DNA of 53,039 nt. It comes from Eubacterium sp. (GTDB lineage Bacteria; Bacillota; Clostridia; Oscillospirales; Ruminococcaceae). The notes beneath the pieces are model-generated. The model was not told the origin of the DNA, ran no database searches, and saw only the letters and a list, made by a program, of their open reading frames with translations. The stretch covers positions 10,493-63,531 of the forward strand of contig JAFLRX010000014.1 in assembly GCA_022511265.1 (NCBI GenBank), read 5' to 3'. Positions 50,181 to 53,039 of the stretch are shown here, in pieces. A program made the translations under genes and the position numbers. The stretch's first letter is position 1. Each line of letters starts with the position of its first letter.

Positions 50181-52722
50181 GCTAAGCGGCTTTTCCTACA
50201 CCTATTACAACCGCGCATCGCCCGCGGTAAGCGATATTGGGCTTGCCGTTGACGAGGGCGAATTTGTGCTGATATGCGGAAAGTCAGGCTGCGGCAAATC
50301 CACCCTGCTGTCCTGCATGAAAAATCTGCAAAGCAGAGGCACGCAGAACGGTAACATACGCTTTTGCGGCGCTGACCTGCGTGAATATCCCCGCACCGCG
50401 CAGGAGATAGGCTATGCGGCGCAGCTGCCTGACGAGCAGACAGTAACCGACACCGTATGGCACGAGCTGGCCTTCGGCGCGGAGAATATCGGGATGAAGC
50501 AATCCGAGATACGCGCGCGCATTGCGGAGGTGTCGCTGTTTTTCGGTATAGAAAAGCTGCTGTACCGCAAGACCGACGAGTTGTCAGGCGGGCAAAAGCA
50601 GATAATCAATCTCGCGTCATTGCTTGTCCTGCGCCCGCGTGTACTTATATTAGACGAGCCGCTGTCGCAGCTGGACCCTATAGCGGCGGAAGAGCTGACC
50701 GGACTGCTGGGACGGATAAACCGAGAGCTTGGCATAGCGGTGGTGATTGCCGAGCACAGGCTGTCCCGCCTTATGGAATTAGCCGATAAAATGATAGTAA
50801 TGGACGGCGGAAAAATAATCGCCGAGGACAAGCCACAGAATATCCCCGCTGTCCTCGACAGGCTGAAGCACCCTATGCTGTACGCCCTGCCCTGCCAGAC
50901 GCGGGCGGCTGCCGCCGCAAAGGCAGACGAATACCCGCTGTCGGTAAAGGATGGCAAGGCATGGTACAGGCTATATGCCGCCGACCATACACTGGTTTTG
51001 CCGCCCGACAGTGCGCCACCGAAGCACGCCGAAAAGCTGTGCAGTATAAAGGACATATATTTCAGCTATGGCAAGAACGATGTGCTGCGCGGGCTGTCAT
51101 TGGATATATACAGGGGCGAACTGCTGGCGGTCAGCGGCGGCAATGCGGCGGGCAAGTCCACCCTGCTGTCACTGGTCTGCGGCAGCCTGAAGCCCGCAAG
51201 CGGCAGTATACGCTTTGACGGCAAGCCGCGTTTCGGCTTTTTGCCGCAAAACCCCGCGCTGCTGTTCTCGGCGGAAACGGTACGGGAAGAGCTGGAAAGC
51301 ACTTTTGCGCCGAAAGAACGGATAGAAAGCGCGATACGGCTCTGCCGTCTCGGCGGGCTGCTTGACAGCCACCCGCTGGACTTGTCCGGGGGCGAACGGC
51401 AGCGTGCCGCACTGGCAAAGCTGTTCGCTGTAGGCTGTGACCTTTTACTGCTTGACGAGCCGACCAAGGGACTGGACGCGGAATATAAATCTACCCTGTC
51501 GGATATATTGGTAAAGTTTTGCCAAAACGGCGGCACCGCCGTGCTGGTAAGCCATGACAATGACTTTTGCGCGGAAAACGCAAACCGCTGCGCGGTGCTG
51601 TTCGGCGGGCAGATAACCTGCTGCGCCGAACCGAGGGAGTTTTACACCGAGAACATATTTTACACCACCGACGCGGCAAAGGTATCGCAGGACGTCGCCG
51701 ACGGGATATTTACCGCGCGCCGGCTGATAGAGTCGGTGGGCGGCAAGGAAGAGACACCCACCGAGGATATACCCGATGATTTCTTCTATAACAATATTGA
51801 TATAAAGCCGAAACAGCAACCGCCGAAAAAGCCGCTGTTCCGCAAAACATGCACGGTGCTGGGTGCGGTGACCGCGCTGGCGGTGATGGTATTCAACAGC
51901 GGGATATTCCCCTTTGCTATACCGAGCGAGCCGTTTTTCCTGCCGTATCTGCCGCTGATAGTGCCGGTGGTGCTGCTTATCGTCGGTATCGCGCCGAAAA
52001 ACGATATTATCAGCCCGCACGTGCCGCATAAAAAGCGCCGCCCTGCCGAGCTGATAACGCTGCTTGCTACCGCGGCGGCGGTGACCGTCACGGTGATGCT
52101 CACCCTGCCGCTGGGCGGCGGGCGGCTGTATCTGCTGGTCGCACTGCTTATCTTGGTAGAGTGCTTTATCCCGTTCATAATCTTTCTTGAAAACAAAAAG
52201 CCCGCCGCCAAGGATATCGCCGCCATGGCGGTGATGTGCGCGGCGGCAGTCGCGGGGCGAGAGCTGTTTTTCATGCTGCCGCAGTTCAAGCCGACAGCGG
52301 CGATAGTCATTATCGCCGCGGCGGTCTTCGGCGCACAGCCGGGCTTTATCATCGGGACGGCGACAATGCTGGTGTCAAATATGCTGTTCGGTCAAGGGAC
52401 ATGGACGGTGTGGCAGATGCTGGCAATGGGGCTGACCGCGTTTTTCGCGGGGCTGCTGTTTTCACGGCGCAGATCAAAAACGGCGATGTGTATTTACGGC
52501 TTTGCCGCTACATTGATAATCTACGGCGGGATAATGAACATAACCGGATTTCTGACGATGCAGTCGGAATTTACCGCAGACGCGCTGCTGGCATATCTTG
52601 CGGCGGGGCTGCCGTTTGATATTATCCACGCGACCGCCACCGCGGTGTTTATACTGCTGTTGTCAGGGGAGCTGGTAAAAAGGCTGGACAGGGTGACGGC
52701 AAAATATGGGCTGTTTGCATGA
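50167..52722 (+). CDS. ECF transporter A-A'-S fusion
   Basis: An 851-residue fusion. ATPase 1 (~1-235) has Walker A GKSGCGKST, signature LSGGQKQ, Walker B VLILDEPLSQLD and AEHRL. ATPase 2 (~290-495) has GGNAAGKST, LSGGERQR, LLLLDEPTKGLD and SHDND. Residues ~555-851 are membrane: several extra helices, then an S-component-like part (VAGRELFFMLPQFKPTAAIVI, NMLFGQGTWTVWQML, FFAGLL) like ECF S components. In ECF transporters, the ATPases drive the T unit and the S unit binds the vitamin. Here A, A' and S are one chain, leaving only T separate. Start is TTG at 50167 after GGGGTGAG. Substrate inferred as cobalamin from the operon. Confidence 0.85.
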   Translation: MTLYELSGFSYTYYNRASPAVSDIGLAVDEGEFVLICGKSGCGKSTLLSCMKNLQSRGTQNGNIRFCGADLREYPRTAQEIGYAAQLPDEQTVTDTVWHELAFGAENIGMKQSEIRARIAEVSLFFGIEKLLYRKTDELSGGQKQIINLASLLVLRPRVLILDEPLSQLDPIAAEELTGLLGRINRELGIAVVIAEHRLSRLMELADKMIVMDGGKIIAEDKPQNIPAVLDRLKHPMLYALPCQTRAAAAAKADEYPLSVKDGKAWYRLYAADHTLVLPPDSAPPKHAEKLCSIKDIYFSYGKNDVLRGLSLDIYRGELLAVSGGNAAGKSTLLSLVCGSLKPASGSIRFDGKPRFGFLPQNPALLFSAETVREELESTFAPKERIESAIRLCRLGGLLDSHPLDLSGGERQRAALAKLFAVGCDLLLLDEPTKGLDAEYKSTLSDILVKFCQNGGTAVLVSHDNDFCAENANRCAVLFGGQITCCAEPREFYTENIFYTTDAAKVSQDVADGIFTARRLIESVGGKEETPTEDIPDDFFYNNIDIKPKQQPPKKPLFRKTCTVLGAVTALAVMVFNSGIFPFAIPSEPFFLPYLPLIVPVVLLIVGIAPKNDIISPHVPHKKRRPAELITLLATAAAVTVTVMLTLPLGGGRLYLLVALLILVECFIPFIIFLENKKPAAKDIAAMAVMCAAAVAGRELFFMLPQFKPTAAIVIIAAAVFGAQPGFIIGTATMLVSNMLFGQGTWTVWQMLAMGLTAFFAGLLFSRRRSKTAMCIYGFAATLIIYGGIMNITGFLTMQSEFTADALLAYLAAGLPFDIIHATATAVFILLLSGELVKRLDRVTAKYGLFA

Positions 52723-52737
52723 ATAATAAAAAATATC

Positions 52738-52768
52738 AATCCCGAAAGCGGTTATTGCTTTCGGGATT
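52738..52768 (+). terminator. Terminator of the corrinoid-uptake operon
   Basis: AATCCCGAAAGC pairs with GCTTTCGGGATT (12 bp, 7-base loop). The T tract after it is weak (GGTTTATGTTT). Confidence 0.75.
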
Positions 52769-53039
52769 GGTTTATGTTTGGTTGGGTAAATTGAAATTTG
52801 CAGCGTGACGCTGCACCCATTTGCGCCTTTATGTAATTTGCGAATGTGGAAAGCTTTGCTTGACGGTGCTCCGTAACTTTGCTAATATAAATCAGAATTT
52901 GCCCTAACGCCGGGCGGCGATCTCGTTTCGTAATTTGTTCGTGTGGTTAGTTTGTGGATCAGTAGCACACTATCGCATAAATCAGAATTTGTCATTCTAT
53001 GTAGCACTTAGTTCGTTTGCTATTTTCATATTAGCAATT
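52769..53039. other. Noncoding stretch at the right edge with short repeats
   Basis: No gene or clear promoter was found. A 15-mer, ATAAATCAGAATTTG, occurs twice (52887-52901 and 52977-52991), and variants such as TAATTTGCGAATG and CGTAATTTGTTCGTG recur between. It may be the start of an intergenic repeat field that continues outside the window. Confidence 0.5.

Overview
The window looks like chromosomal DNA of a Gram-positive anaerobe of the class Clostridia, probably an Oscillospiraceae/Ruminococcus-type gut bacterium. This is inferred from roughly 50% GC coding sequence, strong AGGAGG-type ribosome sites, frequent TTG starts, very regular sigma-A promoters (nearly always a 17-base spacer), intrinsic terminators, a Cna-B/SpaA-type giant adhesin, TagF-like glycopolymer enzymes and ECF transporters. 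No species can be fixed from the sequence alone.

Layout. (1) 1-7786, minus: the first ~2595 residues of a secreted giant adhesin with about eleven SpaA/Cna-B-like domains and Ser/Thr/Pro/Glu repeats; it runs off the left edge. (2) 8060-10379, minus: a MATE efflux pump and a DUF1275 membrane protein, separated by a 156-bp imperfect palindrome. (3) 10582-26565, minus: a ~16-kb cell-surface glycopolymer operon. It holds a leader ORF, a GlfT2-like glycosyltransferase, a GT2 enzyme, FdtA/FdtB/FdtC-like enzymes, three paralogous glycosyltransferases (one fused to a TagF-like domain, one with a long acidic insertion), RmlA, RmlB, two SGNH-fold proteins (one without catalytic residues), a TarI/IspD-like cytidylyltransferase and an SDR. 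RmlA and RmlB without RmlC/RmlD, beside the Fdt set, point to dTDP-Fuc3NAc (or Qui3NAc) rather than rhamnose. (4) 26850-30264, plus: a methyltransferase, a FIST-GGDEF signalling protein, a small protein and a low-molecular-weight tyrosine phosphatase. (5) 30266-34834, minus: a GH2 beta-mannosidase and an operon of radical SAM protein, OhrR-type MarR repressor and flavin-binding PPOX-like protein under a promoter with an OhrR-like box. (6) 35109-41212, plus: a heterodimeric ABC exporter and a polar amino-acid ABC importer. (7) 41250-43837: small unknown genes, an AT-rich gene-poor stretch, a P-loop protein and tRNA-Leu(CAG). (8) 44009-45598, plus: an FGGY sugar kinase. (9) 45608-52768, plus: the most interesting locus.

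The 45.6-52.8 kb locus reads as a complete corrinoid (vitamin B12-type) capture and import operon. A cobalamin-riboswitch-like leader with an intrinsic terminator precedes a wall-anchored protein with two DUF4430 (transcobalamin beta-domain-like) modules and an alpha/alpha-barrel resembling the alpha-domain of intrinsic factor/transcobalamin. Next come a membrane-tethered DUF4430 protein, an ECF T component, and one polypeptide fusing two ECF ATPases to an S-component-like membrane domain. My model is a relay: wall-bound binder, then membrane-tethered binder, then ECF importer, switched off when cobalamin is plentiful. Ligand identity and the riboswitch fold are inferences from sequence and need the stated searches.
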